Positions 43,310-53,072 of a stretch of DNA of 64,000 nt are shown here, piece after piece; position 1 is the stretch's first letter; each line of letters begins with the position of its first letter. The notes under the pieces were generated by a model. That model did not search any database. It was not told the DNA's origin and saw only the letters and a list, made by a program, of their open reading frames with translations. A program made the position numbers and the translations under genes. This DNA comes from Anaerolineales bacterium. GTDB taxonomy: Bacteria > Chloroflexota > Anaerolineae > 4572-78 > J111. Where the stretch lies: the NCBI GenBank assembly GCA_015075405.1, contig JABTUK010000002.1, forward strand, positions 558,001 through 622,000, read 5' to 3'.

Positions 43310-45421
43310 TTACTCCAGTTCAATATCAAATTCACCGATTTTAATTTGGGGAGCGTCGTCCAGCTCGATGGCGTGGCGGAAACGGTGCTGCAAGATGCAC
43401 TCGGCAAATTCCAGGGCGCGGCGGGCCGGCGGCGAAAGTTGAGGCAAGCGGCTCAAGGTATGGAGGATTGAAATTTGGGCCGGGCTAGCCTGCCCAAAGG
43501 GTCGAGCCAACAGCCGGGGCGCGGCCAGCGGGCGCAAATCCCACAAAGATAAGGCGGCCTGGGCGCTGCCAACGACCATAAAGGCTTCGTCGGCGGAAAC
43601 GTGCAGCGAGGTTAGCTGGCCGCCCGGCGACTGGACCTGCCCCAAGTCATCGTAGTCATTTAATCTTTTAAATTCAAGGCGCCCCCCGGCATCGGCGCAA
43701 ATAATAACTTCCTGCATTGGCAGCATCTCCAGGCCGACCAGCCGGCCATAGCGACCCGGCCACGACTCGCGCGGGCGTTTAAAAGGGCCGGGGCTTTGAC
43801 GCTGCAAGATAATGACCTCACCGTTGAATTGGCCCACCAGCAAGGTTTGCTCATCCGGCGAAAAAGCGGCGCAGCGGGCCACGCTGGTTCCACCTGGCCC
43901 GCGCTCCGTCACCCGCAATTCCGGCAAGGCCAGCAGGTCTACCCCTTCGTGCAGTAAAACTACCTCCTGGCCGCTGGGCGAAACCCGCAGCGCCCGCGCC
44001 CAAAAGGAAAAATTGCGCTGTTTCACTTCCCGTCGAGCCGCTGCGTCCCACAAGCTGACTCGCTGATCGCGCCCGGCTGAGAGCGCGTGACTGTCACTCA
44101 GCGCAGCCAGAGCGGTAATGGAATCGTTGTGCTGGCCGAGACGCTGCAAGCCGTGTTCATCATCCCAGCGATAGAGGGCGCACGTGCTGCCGCTGGTGGT
44201 GCGCTCGGCGCAGAACAGCACATTGTGGGGGTTAAAGGCAACGCTGCCAACGGAATGGTCGAAGCCGGTCAGCACATGTTCGCGGACCGCCTGTTGAAAA
44301 TTCCATAAGACCACCTTGCCCTGCCCGGTGCCCAGGGCCAGCACCGGGCGGCCGGGGGCAAACGCGACATCGTTAATCCGGCCCGGCGCTCTGGCCTGGG
44401 CTTGCAGGAGGGCCGGGGGAAAGAGCCGCGCCACGTCAACCCCGTTTTCCTGGGAGTCCGTCTGGACGAGAGCTGCCAGGTGGTCAAACAGCATTTGCTC
44501 TGCCGATTGGGCAGGCCGCCATTGCTCGCCGGCCAACGTTTTGATAATCTGTCTGCTCCACCGAAAGGGAGCCTCAAAGGTCAAAGCCCACAGTTCCGGC
44601 CATTCTCGATTTAAAGTGAGGGTGTGGGCCAACAGGTCGAACTCGCCGGCTTCCATTTCGGCCAGGCGGGTGCGATAGTCGCTGCCGGTGATGATGGGCA
44701 AAAATTCGGTGCGCCCGGCCTGGCGCATTCGTTCCAGAAGGCGCTGGCGCAGGGCCGGGGCGGCGCTCTGATAGACGGTGCGGAGCAAGCGGCGGTCGAA
44801 ATCCAGGCTGTCATAACGCGCCCACTGGTCGGTTAAAAAGAAAAAAAGGGCGCGCTGGGCCGGCTCCTGGGGGAGGTAGCCGGCCTCAAGGGCGGCTTCA
44901 CGGGCCGGCGGTAAGTCCTGCTCGATGACCAGGCGGCACAGGGCTTCCTGAGCGGCGGGGTAGCGCAGTTGGCGCAAAATTTGTTTGGCCTGCGCCGCCA
45001 TCTTTGGGTCAGTATCCGCCGCGGCCTGGACCAACGGTCTGACCACCTCAGCCCGCCCCTCAACAAGTTCAGCCAGGTGGCCGGCCTGTAAAGCGGTCAG
45101 CACTTTGAGGTCGGGCGGTTTGGTGGCAACCCAGCCCTGGTTGGCTATTAAAACAGCCAGCGCGGGATGGCGCATACCGGCCCACATTTCGCAAACGGCG
45201 TCAATGGCGGCGGGGTGGGTCAGGCGGCTCAGGACAGCGGCGGCGGCGTTACCTGTCCGGCTGTTCGGGTTCAAAACTACCGTTTCGGCCAGCAGGCGGG
45301 CGTTCAGGGGGGACTCTTCCTCGGCCAGGATGCTGACCGCGTAGCGGCGCAGCCAGCCGCCTATCAGCGGCAGGCGGTTGCGCAGCAATGCCGTTAAGCC
45401 GATTAGTCGAATAGGACTCAT
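43310..45421 (-). CDS. HEAT-repeat and WD40-repeat protein
   Basis: 703 residues from the ATG at 45421 (MSPIRLIGLTALLRNRLPLIG). The N-terminal half (about 20-330) is alpha-helical with HEAT-like units such as VVRPLVQAAADTDPKMAAQAKQILRQLRYPAAQEALCRLVIE. The C-terminal part (about 370-640) contains WD40 blades with LSAGRDQRVSLWDAAARREV and LVGQFNGEVIILQRQ. No enzymatic motif; a scaffold. It starts 26 bases after galM on the same strand and precedes the Hsp70-like gene. Family-specific role unknown. Confidence 0.85.
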   Translation of the reverse strand: MSPIRLIGLTALLRNRLPLIGGWLRRYAVSILAEEESPLNARLLAETVVLNPNSRTGNAAAAVLSRLTHPAAIDAVCEMWAGMRHPALAVLIANQGWVATKPPDLKVLTALQAGHLAELVEGRAEVVRPLVQAAADTDPKMAAQAKQILRQLRYPAAQEALCRLVIEQDLPPAREAALEAGYLPQEPAQRALFFFLTDQWARYDSLDFDRRLLRTVYQSAAPALRQRLLERMRQAGRTEFLPIITGSDYRTRLAEMEAGEFDLLAHTLTLNREWPELWALTFEAPFRWSRQIIKTLAGEQWRPAQSAEQMLFDHLAALVQTDSQENGVDVARLFPPALLQAQARAPGRINDVAFAPGRPVLALGTGQGKVVLWNFQQAVREHVLTGFDHSVGSVAFNPHNVLFCAERTTSGSTCALYRWDDEHGLQRLGQHNDSITALAALSDSHALSAGRDQRVSLWDAAARREVKQRNFSFWARALRVSPSGQEVVLLHEGVDLLALPELRVTERGPGGTSVARCAAFSPDEQTLLVGQFNGEVIILQRQSPGPFKRPRESWPGRYGRLVGLEMLPMQEVIICADAGGRLEFKRLNDYDDLGQVQSPGGQLTSLHVSADEAFMVVGSAQAALSLWDLRPLAAPRLLARPFGQASPAQISILHTLSRLPQLSPPARRALEFAECILQHRFRHAIELDDAPQIKIGEFDIELE

Positions 45422-45447
45422 AGGGTTAGCGGTGAGGCGGCCAGAGC

Positions 45448-46455
45448 TCAGGTTAAAAATTTGTAGATCGTAGTGGAATGGTAGGTTTGGCTGGCCTTGA
45501 GCACGGTTGAGGGAAAATTGGGTTGGTTGGGCGAGTCGGGAAAGTGTTGAGTTTCCAGGCAGAAGCCATAACGGTGCTGGTAAACTTTGTCTCCTTTGCC
45601 GATGTTGCTGCCATCCAGGAAATTGCCGCTGTAAAATTGGATCCCCGGCTCGGTGGTCCAAACTTCCATGATCCGGCCGCTGCTTGGCTCAGAAACACGG
45701 GCGGCCAGGGTTAGTGGGTCAGCCGAGTTATTAAGCACCCAGTTGTGATCGTACCCCAAACCATATTTGAGCTGTTCATCTGGCTCGTCAATCCGTAGGC
45801 CGATTTTAGTAGGCCGGCTAAAGTCAAAAGGCGTGCCTGCTACCGGCCGTAATTCTCCCATTGGTATCAAAGTTTCGTCAATGGGCGTGAATCTGGCTGC
45901 GTTCAGGGTAAGTTCGTGGTCAAGAATGTCGCCATTGCCGGCTCCGGCCAAGTTAAAATAAGAGTGATGGGTCAGGTTGATGACTGTGTCGGCGTCGGTG
46001 GTGGCGGTGTAGTCAATTTTGAGTTCGTTTTGCTGGGTCAGGGTATAAATTACCTTGACTAAAAGATTGCCGGGGTAGCCTTCCTCGCCGTCGGGGCTAA
46101 GGTAGGTCAGTTCCAGGGCTGGGCCGTCGGGCGTATCGGTTGGTTTGGCATCCCAAATAACCTTGTCAAAACCTTTCAGGCCACCGTGCAGGCTGTTTAC
46201 ACCATTGTTTTGGACCAGGGTGTATTCGATGCCGTGGAGGGTGAATTTTCCTTTAGCAATGCGATTGCCAAAGCGGCCAATCAACGCGCCGAAGTAGGGG
46301 TGAGGATGCAAGTACTCCTCTGGGGTCTCAAAACCAAGCACAATATCATCCAATTGGCCGGAACGATCAGGCACGTAGAGGGCCATGACAATGCCGCCGT
46401 AATTGGTAATTTTGGCGCTGAGGCCCTGCTGGTTGGTCAGGGTAAAGGTATCCAT
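45448..46455 (-). CDS. galM: Aldose 1-epimerase (galactose mutarotase)
   Basis: 335 residues from the ATG at 46455 (GAGGAGC upstream). The longer open frame starts in an unrelated ABC-ATPase fragment. Catalytic and conserved motifs are GRFGNRIAKGKFTLHG, LHGGLKGFDKVIW, NLTHHSYFNLAG (catalytic His) and FCLETQHFPDSPNQPNFPS (catalytic Glu). It interconverts alpha and beta anomers of hexoses in the cytosol. Confidence 0.95.
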   Translation of the reverse strand: MDTFTLTNQQGLSAKITNYGGIVMALYVPDRSGQLDDIVLGFETPEEYLHPHPYFGALIGRFGNRIAKGKFTLHGIEYTLVQNNGVNSLHGGLKGFDKVIWDAKPTDTPDGPALELTYLSPDGEEGYPGNLLVKVIYTLTQQNELKIDYTATTDADTVINLTHHSYFNLAGAGNGDILDHELTLNAARFTPIDETLIPMGELRPVAGTPFDFSRPTKIGLRIDEPDEQLKYGLGYDHNWVLNNSADPLTLAARVSEPSSGRIMEVWTTEPGIQFYSGNFLDGSNIGKGDKVYQHRYGFCLETQHFPDSPNQPNFPSTVLKASQTYHSTTIYKFLT

Positions 46456-46559
46456 AGTTAGCTCCTCGTAAATAGACCGCCGACGGCAGACCGCCGACCG
46501 CCGAAAGACATTTTCGTTATCGGTAGCAGCCGCAGCGCCGGCGGCTCGTTGCGAAAACC

Positions 46560-46745
46560 CAGGCCAAACAAAAGCAAAATTAGAAAGGATCCCGCCGGAA
46601 ATGTTATGAGCCAACTTGTGCTTATGCTCGGCTAACTCGACAAATTCCAGCAAACTGGTTAAAAGCCGTTTTCGCCGCCAGCCGACGCCATAAAGCGAGG
46701 CCGCAAAACTGATGTTTTCCCAGACGCTCAAATGGAGAGCGTTGC
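46560..46745 (-). pseudogene. ABC transporter ATPase fragment
   Basis: In the open frame upstream of galM, LHLSVWENISFAASLYGVGW then RRKRLLTSLLEFVELAEHK and LAHNISGG match the helical subdomain and signature of ABC-2-type exporter ATPases (LTVxENLxFxAxLYGV ... LSGG). The Walker A part and everything after the signature are missing or scrambled. A remnant only. Confidence 0.65.
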
Positions 46746-46926
46746 ATAAATCACAGGAGCAAATAGGCTCGGCGGGGCCAGTGGAAAAACCAACTTGAAA
46801 AAGAGACAGGGTCGTTCTTCTGAGGCAAAATTTTGTTACCACACAAAAAAATAAACCCAGAGGAAGGCTCTGTCTATATCTATTTTACCGTCATTTGCCC
46901 TATTTGTTATTCTGAACTACTGGTCG

Positions 46927-47316
46927 TTGGTGCTGCACCTGGTCAGCGCGGTCTGGTACGAGCGCCAACGCAGCCGCTACGCTAATCATTGGCTGCTGCA
47001 ACTGGAACAGGTAGCCGACCTGACCCCGCTGGAACACTGTAAACCCACGTCCCACCGCCAGGTTTTCATCAGTTACCACCGTGATGCAACCCTGGCCGCC
47101 CTCGAGTACAACCAAACCGACCCGTTCAAACAGGAAATGAAACAGCGCCCCCTCATCGAACGCATCATCTTCAATCTGACCCACTTCTTCGGCGCTCGCT
47201 ATGCCCGCTCCACCGGCCTGGTTAAAGCCAACTTTCAACTCAGTATGGCTGCCGCTGCTTTTAACCTGCGCCAACTCATTCGTTTGCCCAGGCGTCCCAA
47301 ACCCGCTGCGGCTTAA
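46927..47316 (+). pseudogene. DDE transposase, C-terminal fragment
   Basis: 129 residues. QRPLIERIIFNLTHFFGARYARS then LVKANFQLSMAAAAFNLRQLIR is the C-terminal end of IS1182/IS5-superfamily transposases, holding the Glu of the DDE triad in IERI. The N-terminal two thirds are missing, and it differs from the transposase in the CRISPR array. 47317-47628 downstream holds only two CCTGAGCYTGTCGAAGGG dispersed motifs (about 47460 and 47551). Confidence 0.75.
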
Positions 47317-47629
47317 GCCGCCGCCCCAGGGTGGAGTCTGCCTGACGACCGGATTAAAGCCGGTCAGAAATGCTAATTTTGACCGTTTTCGGCCTCATTT
47401 GGCCCAATTGTGACCTGAAAATGTTCCGATTGACCGTGTTTTCAACAAAAAAGTTGTATCCTGAGCCTGTCGAAGGGAGGTCCCGCAGCCCGCCATCTGC
47501 CACTTGACCTCCTCTTGCTTGTCATAATCCTCGCTTGATCCCCTTTTCGGCTCCCCTGAGCTTGTCGAAGGGTCGGGGCAAACCCTCCTCAAGTCCTCGA
47601 CCAAGTCTCCCTACCCCTTATTTAGTTAT

Positions 47630-48541
47630 GGTAGGGACAGGGCGCACCTTTCAGCCTTTCAACTGATGTGTTTCCCCATCCCTCCAATGCCGAACCGGAC
47701 GTGCGATGTTAACCGCATCCGGCTCTAGGCGAGATGGTCTTTCAATTTGCATTCAGTCAGCCTGTTGGGATAGCCGTTAGTTGTCGGTGGCTATCTCTAT
47801 CCATTCTGTTTTGGTAAGGTACTTGTACAGTCGCTTAAACTGCACGTCCGGTTCGTTACTGGCTTTTGCATAGAGCATCGCTTGGACTCTCTGCACTTTG
47901 CTGTCTATGTTTGTATCCGTCATAGACTGCCTCCTTTCTTTCTTGGAGGCTATCGTGCAGGCTTACCGGATGCTCCCATCTCGCTGAACCCCCTTCGCCT
48001 TGAGGTGGGCTTTCCCCACCGCTATTGACTACTACGAGGTTCTCCGTCCCCGCCTAACTTCATCAGATGCAGCTATCCCAGTCCTCTTAGCCGGACCAGT
48101 TAGGCGGGTTCTCCTGTTCCATTGGTATGTCTCTCCCTGGACTTAGACGCCATCTTTACACCGGAGGTTCTATCCTGACCGTTATACCTCTATACCGTCA
48201 GGCCATACTCGTTTCAAGTATGTCTTGCTCTCAGTTGCGGAGAGAGCCAGCTAACCTCATTCCCGGACCATCCCTAACCTTTCCAGTCCGGTTGGAGGTA
48301 ACGATGCCTCTTCGATGGTTCGTTTCCTCGTCTTATCCAGGCGCGACTAGCGGCCTTGTCGAGGGCTAGGGTTCCTCGATTTTGCCTACATTTCCCTCGG
48401 AGCTTCAGACAAGTTCTTGCTCTTTGTCCCTTGCCTGTCCGATTCGTCCTAGAACCGTGAGGTAGGTTCTAGCGTGTCTCTTGACACCCCGCAGTTACAG
48501 CCTGCGGTTGGCTTTCATACCAACAGCTTATCAGGACGCAC
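47630..48541 (-). mobile_element. Group II intron with internally deleted ORF
   Basis: On the minus strand the element starts GTGCGTCCTGATAAGC at 48541 and reads through a domain I-like RNA. Domain V is at 47725-47692 (GAGCCGGATGCGG ... CGTCCGGTTC, 34 nt, catalytic AGC). A 10-bp domain VI stem AGGGATGGGG/CCCTGTCCCT ends near 47630; the exact 3' junction is uncertain by a few bases. Only 48 codons of the maturase/reverse transcriptase are left in domain IV. The 5' exon is the terminal CRISPR repeat. It is too short to move alone but may still splice with help. Confidence 0.85.
47777..47923 (-). pseudogene. Group II intron reverse transcriptase/maturase, N-terminal remnant
   Basis: 48 residues from an ATG behind AGGAGGCAGTCT: MTDTNIDSKVQRVQAMLYAK then ASNEPDVQFKRLYKYLTK, the N-terminal segment (VQRxLYxKAxxxPxxxFxxLYdkl) of LtrA-type proteins. 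It stops at TAA and the whole palm, maturase and endonuclease parts are absent. Domain V begins about 50 bases later. Confidence 0.8.
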
Positions 48542-48542
48542 T

Positions 48543-50895
48543 GCAACACCCTCCTCTTCATCGGGGCCGAAATCTGAACCTATAACAGGGTCAACCCTCG
48601 CCGCAGCTAACAATAGTGACAATCCCCTCTTCATCGGGGCCGAAATCTGAACTGCCTCCATAGTAAGCCGCAGTTGCGGCGTGTTTTAATGTGACAATCC
48701 CCTCTTCATCGGGGCCGAAACCTGAACACAAGTCACAACCGTCGCGTTAGGCTTCATCGGTTAATGTGACAATCCCCTCTTCATCGGGGCCGAAATCTGA
48801 ACGGGTTATCTGGTTTACACCAGACACCGGTCCTGTTAAGTGACAATCCCCTCTTCATCGGGGCCGAAATCTGAACAATTTGGAAGCATCGGTGCCCAAG
48901 GATAGGGGTATCTTTGTGACAATCCCCTCTTCATCGGGGCCGAAATCTGAACCAAGAAATCAAACCGGAGGCTCAGACAGAGGGCATAAACGTGACAATC
49001 CCCTCTTCATCGGGGCCGAAATCTGAACAAATAACTATACCCTGTGGTACGCAACCAACAGAATAAGTGACAATCCCCTCTTCATCGGGGCCGAAATCTG
49101 AACAGTGACCGTAGGGTTATATGTTTAATAACAGTTTATGTGACAATCCCCTCTTCATCGGGGCCGAAATCTGAACTCTGCTTCATTGGGAGGAGTTCGC
49201 CCATCAGGACAATTTGTGACAATCCCCTCTTCATCGGGGCCGAAATCTGAACCTAAACTGAGCCGGGAGCGGGCGGCCAGGCCGCATAAGTTTGTGACAA
49301 TCCCCTCTTCATCGGGGCCGAAATCTGAACCTGATGCCGGTGAGGCGGCTGAAACCGCCGCGATCATTGTGACAATCCCCTCTTCATCGGGGCCGAAATC
49401 TGAACCCGCCGGTTTTGCCGGGGCCGTGATGACACGCGGCATAGGCGTGACAATCCCCTCTTCATCGGGGCCGAAATCTGAACCGATAGCCTGCCCGAGG
49501 GGCTGCCCGCTCTCTACATCAGTGACAATCCCCTCTTCATCGGGGCCGAAATCTGAACACTGACCAACGGCCTTGAAAATGGCAGGGTAGTAACTCGTGA
49601 CAATCCCCTCTTCATCGGGGCCGAAATCTGAACCAGGCGTCATATGTGCGAGTGCGCTTCTCGCTGACGGGTGACAATCCCCTCTTCATCGGGGCCGAAA
49701 TCTGAACTGCTTGGTTTGACCCTGACATCGGTCCCCTCGGCTCACGCGTGACAATCCCCTCTTCATCGGGGCCGAAATCTGAACGAAGAGTACACCCCGG
49801 GTGGCATGAACATGAATGACTCGTGACAATCCCCTCTTCATCGGGGCCGAAATCTGAACATGATATTCACCCCGAAGAAACCCTCTTTTTCTATAAATGT
49901 GACAATCCCCTCTTCATCGGGGCCGAAATCTGAACCCCGACCCCGACGGAAACGGCAACGGCCACTGCAACTGGTGACAATCCCCTCTTCATCGGGGCCG
50001 AAATCTGAACTTGGCTGTTCAGGCTGCGGAGCAGGTGCTCAATAATGGTGACAATCCCCTCTTCATCGGGGCCGAAATCTGAACAAAGTGCCCCTCACCG
50101 GGCCGACCTGGTTCAGGGATTGGTGACAATCCCCTCTTCATCGGGGCCGAAATCTGAACGCGCCGCCCCCGGTAAGTCCTTTCCCCCCGTTTTCTCGGTG
50201 ACAATCCCCTCTTCATCGGGGCCGAAATCTGAACGTTTATAACCTCTCGGACAAGCACCAGGGTGTGAGTGGTGACAATCCCCTCTTCATCGGGGCCGAA
50301 ATCTGAACCCGCAAGGAATCACTAGGTCAGAGTGACCTTCAAGAATGAGTGACAATCCCCTCTTCATCGGGGCCGAAATCTGAACAGACAACAATGCAAC
50401 TGCGGTAGCAATCCTTTCTACAGGTGACAATCCCCTCTTCATCGGGGCCGAAATCTGAACTTAAATTTAGGGTGTGGCTGAACGCGCCGAGCAGGATTTG
50501 GGTGACAATCCCCTCTTCATCGGGGCCGAAATCTGAACGTGCAAAATTTGCGCAACAAAACGGTTTCACTATGCAAAATGTGACAATCCCCTCTTCATCG
50601 GGGCCGAAATCTGAACCCGATGGCAGGGAAATCAGGCCCGAAGGCGGCAAATGGTGACAATCCCCTCTTCATCGGGGCCGAAATCTGAACAGATCTACCG
50701 GTTCACCGCCCCGCCCGACCGCCGCCTCGGGTGACAATCCCCTCTTCATCGGGGCCGAAATCTGAACTTGAAGTAAACCGGCCCGCTGCCTATTTGACCC
50801 TTTGTGACAATCCCCTCTTCATCGGGGCCGAAATCTGAACTTTAAGCCGGTCAACAGAAAATCGGCCACGCTGGTCAGTGACAATCCCCTCTTCA
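48543..50895 (-). CRISPR. CRISPR array, distal segment (32 repeats, the last split by an insertion sequence)
   Basis: 37-nt repeats (plus strand GTGACAATCCCCTCTTCA plus TCGGGGCCGAAATCTGAAC) at 48616, 48691, 48766, 48840, 48916 and on to 50804, with spacers of about 36-40 nt. The first (48543-48579) is degenerate with five changes; the one at 48691 has one change (GAAACCTGAAC). The 32nd repeat stops after 18 nt at 50895. Degeneracy at the left marks the trailer end, so transcription is leftward, and crRNAs would carry the ATTGTCAC end of the minus-strand repeat as the 5' handle, close to the usual ATTGAAAC. Confidence 0.98.
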
Positions 50896-51146
50896 GAGGG
50901 GCGGACATAACATAAGATAGGTTCCGCTGGGTGTAACCTATTCCCCGCCGGTCAGCCACCTGGGTGGTTCTGAGCGGGGCCTAACATAAGATTGGTTCCG
51001 TTGGACAGCTTCCGCCTCACTCCGGGCCAGGTTTGCCGCCGCTGAAGCAGAACTTAACATAGAATTGGGTCCGGTTATCAAAAGTCTCCTTTTGGCAGTA
51101 GAATGAAATCGCCATACCCCACCCCACCGCCAGAAAGGAGACTGAC

Positions 51147-52712
51147 GTGATCATACCCCAATCTTTTGCCCCGGTCAATTGGCTGCGCCAGGCGGTGGGC
51201 GCGGCCCGGCAGGTGAGCGCCCCGCCGCCAGCCTGGCCGGTTGAGCCGCCTGTACCCCTTCCGGTCCTGTTGGTGCGCCCGAACCTGGCTCAACTGGCCC
51301 AAGTGGGGGCGGCGTTGCCCCGGTTTGTGGCCGATTGTGCCGTGGCCCGCAAGTACCTGGAGTTGCTGGGTCCGCTCGATTGGGCCAACTTTCCGGAACG
51401 GGACCCGCACCGACCCTGGCCAGGTCCAACCCCGGCTCCCCGCGCGCCCTTTGTGGCCGCTTTCCTGGTCAAACTGCACGAGGGCAAAAGCTATATGTCC
51501 CACCTGCGCGATTACCTGGTCGAGCACCCCGCCCTGGTCTGGGTCCTGGGTTTTCCGCTCGAACCATCTGAGCGCTTCGCCTGGGGCTTCGATGTCGAAG
51601 CCAGCTTGCCGACGGCCCGTCACTTCGGTCGGGTCTTACGGACCTTGCCCAACGAGGCCTTGCAATTCCTGCTCGACAGCACCGTTTCCCTGCTGCGTCA
51701 GGAATTACCCCCCGACGTTCGCTTTGGCCAAGCTATTTCCCTGGATACCAAGCATATTTTGGCCTGGGTGAAGGAGAATAATCCCAAAGCCTACGTTCTG
51801 GAAGGCGACCGGCTCGACAAAACCCGCCAGCCCAAAGGCGACCGGGACTGTAAACTCGGCTGCAAAAAGAAGCGCAATGTCTCCTCCGAGGAAGCCAAAG
51901 TCGAAACCACTCCGGCTCAACCGGCCACCCCGACCAAAAAGGCCAAAGCCGTGACCAACTTCTCCTCCAGCGATGTCTACTACTGGGGCTACGGCTCCGG
52001 CGTGGTGGCCACCAAAGTCCCCGACTGGGGCGAGTTCGTCCTGGCTGAACTGACCCAGACCTTCGATAAGAATGATGTCACTTACTTCTTCCCCTTGATG
52101 GCCCAGGTCGAACGCCGCCTCGGTTTCAAACCCAAGTTCGGGGCCTTCGATGCCGCCTTTGATCCATTTTATGTCTTCGAGTACTTTCATCTGGCCGGCG
52201 GTTTCGCCGCTGTCCCCCTGACCCAACGCGGCGGGATCAAACGTCAATTTGATGACCAGGGCTTACCCTTATGCCAGGCCGGTCTGCCGATGCCCCTTAA
52301 AACCACCTTCATCTGCCATACCAGTCTGATCGAACACGAGCGCGGCCGCTATGCCTGCCCGCTGCTGTTTCCAACCCCGACCGGCCAGACCTGCCCCATC
52401 GCCCACAAAAATTGGCCTCAGGGCGGCTGCCTGACCACCTTGGCCACCTCCATCGGCGCTCGCCTGCGCGTCGAACTTGACCGCGACAGTGACGAGTTCA
52501 AAGCCATCTACAAACAGCGCACCGCCACCGAGCGGGTCAACTCTCAAGCCACCGAAATCGGCATCGAAGAACCCAGACTGCGTAACCGCCGAGCCATTAC
52601 CAACCAGGATACCCTGATTTATGTCCTCATCAATCTGCGTGGCCTCAAGCGGGTCCGCGCTCGCAAGGCTCAACTGGCCGCTCAAACCGAGGCAACCTTG
52701 AACCGCAGCTAA
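51147..52712 (+). CDS. DDE transposase of the array-resident insertion sequence
   Basis: 521 residues from a GTG at 51147 behind AAAGGAGA. DDE-type candidates: ISLDTKHILAWVKE (first Asp, about residue 197), FGAFDAAFDPFYVFEYF (second Asp, about 336), and TATERVNSQATEIGIEE (Glu, about 467) followed by INLRGLKRVRARK. The arrangement suggests the IS4/IS5/IS1182 group of DDE_Tnp_1 transposases. An Ala/Lys-rich insert lies at about 250-275. The frame is intact, so it may be active. It is a different family branch from the fragment at 46927-47316. Confidence 0.88.
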   Translation: MIIPQSFAPVNWLRQAVGAARQVSAPPPAWPVEPPVPLPVLLVRPNLAQLAQVGAALPRFVADCAVARKYLELLGPLDWANFPERDPHRPWPGPTPAPRAPFVAAFLVKLHEGKSYMSHLRDYLVEHPALVWVLGFPLEPSERFAWGFDVEASLPTARHFGRVLRTLPNEALQFLLDSTVSLLRQELPPDVRFGQAISLDTKHILAWVKENNPKAYVLEGDRLDKTRQPKGDRDCKLGCKKKRNVSSEEAKVETTPAQPATPTKKAKAVTNFSSSDVYYWGYGSGVVATKVPDWGEFVLAELTQTFDKNDVTYFFPLMAQVERRLGFKPKFGAFDAAFDPFYVFEYFHLAGGFAAVPLTQRGGIKRQFDDQGLPLCQAGLPMPLKTTFICHTSLIEHERGRYACPLLFPTPTGQTCPIAHKNWPQGGCLTTLATSIGARLRVELDRDSDEFKAIYKQRTATERVNSQATEIGIEEPRLRNRRAITNQDTLIYVLINLRGLKRVRARKAQLAAQTEATLNRS

Positions 52713-53051
52713 CTCGCCCCGGCCACGGCTGGCCCGCCTCAACTAATTTTTTTGCGCGGTGGGCTGGGGTATGGCATCTGGTTGGCCAGCTTGACCGGGG
52801 CGAGTTCTGTCCATTTTCATTTTCCTGGCCGCTGCCTCCGAACGTTCCGCCACGCTCGGCCGGAGGTCTTTGCCCTTTTTTCCGGCCCACCTGCTAATTC
52901 CCTGGCTTCGCCCTTGTTTTTTGGGTTGCCTCGGCTTTGCCTCGCCTTCAACTTGGTTTTTTCGGTTGCCTGACCCCGCTTTTCCCCCGCACTTTACCCC
53001 AAAATTGACCTTTTCAGCTTCCTCTGGCTTGGCTCCGCTCCGTTTCCTCAC
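52713..53051. other. Right flank of the insertion sequence, non-coding
   Basis: About 340 bases between the transposase stop and the right inverted repeat. It is rich in direct low-complexity bits (TTGCCTCGGCTTTGCCTCGCC) and shows no gene. Confidence 0.6.
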
Positions 53052-53072
53052 CTTATGTTATGTCCGCCCCTC

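Larger units (their letters stand above)
50896..53072. mobile_element. Insertion sequence inside a CRISPR repeat, 2,177 bp
   Basis: Perfect 21-bp terminal inverted repeats: GAGGGGCGGACATAAC... at 50896-50916 and its complement at 53052-53072. They are flanked by an 8-bp direct duplication CCTCTTCA (50888-50895 and 53073-53080) that belongs to the repeat. The single large gene is 51147-52712. Three subterminal repeats TAACATARRATTGGKTCCG-like lie at 50908-50926, 50982-51000 and 51055-51073. Intact ends and clean duplication show a recent insertion. Confidence 0.95.

Noticed and set aside
47395..47604. Small ORF left of the intron
   Set aside because: It is made of dispersed CTGTCGAAGGG-type repeats; no protein signal.
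49155..49643. ORFs with repeated GSDFGPDEEGIVT or VTIPSSSGPKSE peptides between 48.5 and 54.8 kb
   Set aside because: These are translations of the CRISPR repeat, which is open in several frames; no start context and no selection signature. Not a repeat protein.
52269..52742. Antisense ORFs within the insertion sequence as a possible second gene
   Set aside because: They mirror the transposase frame and have no ribosome binding site or family match.
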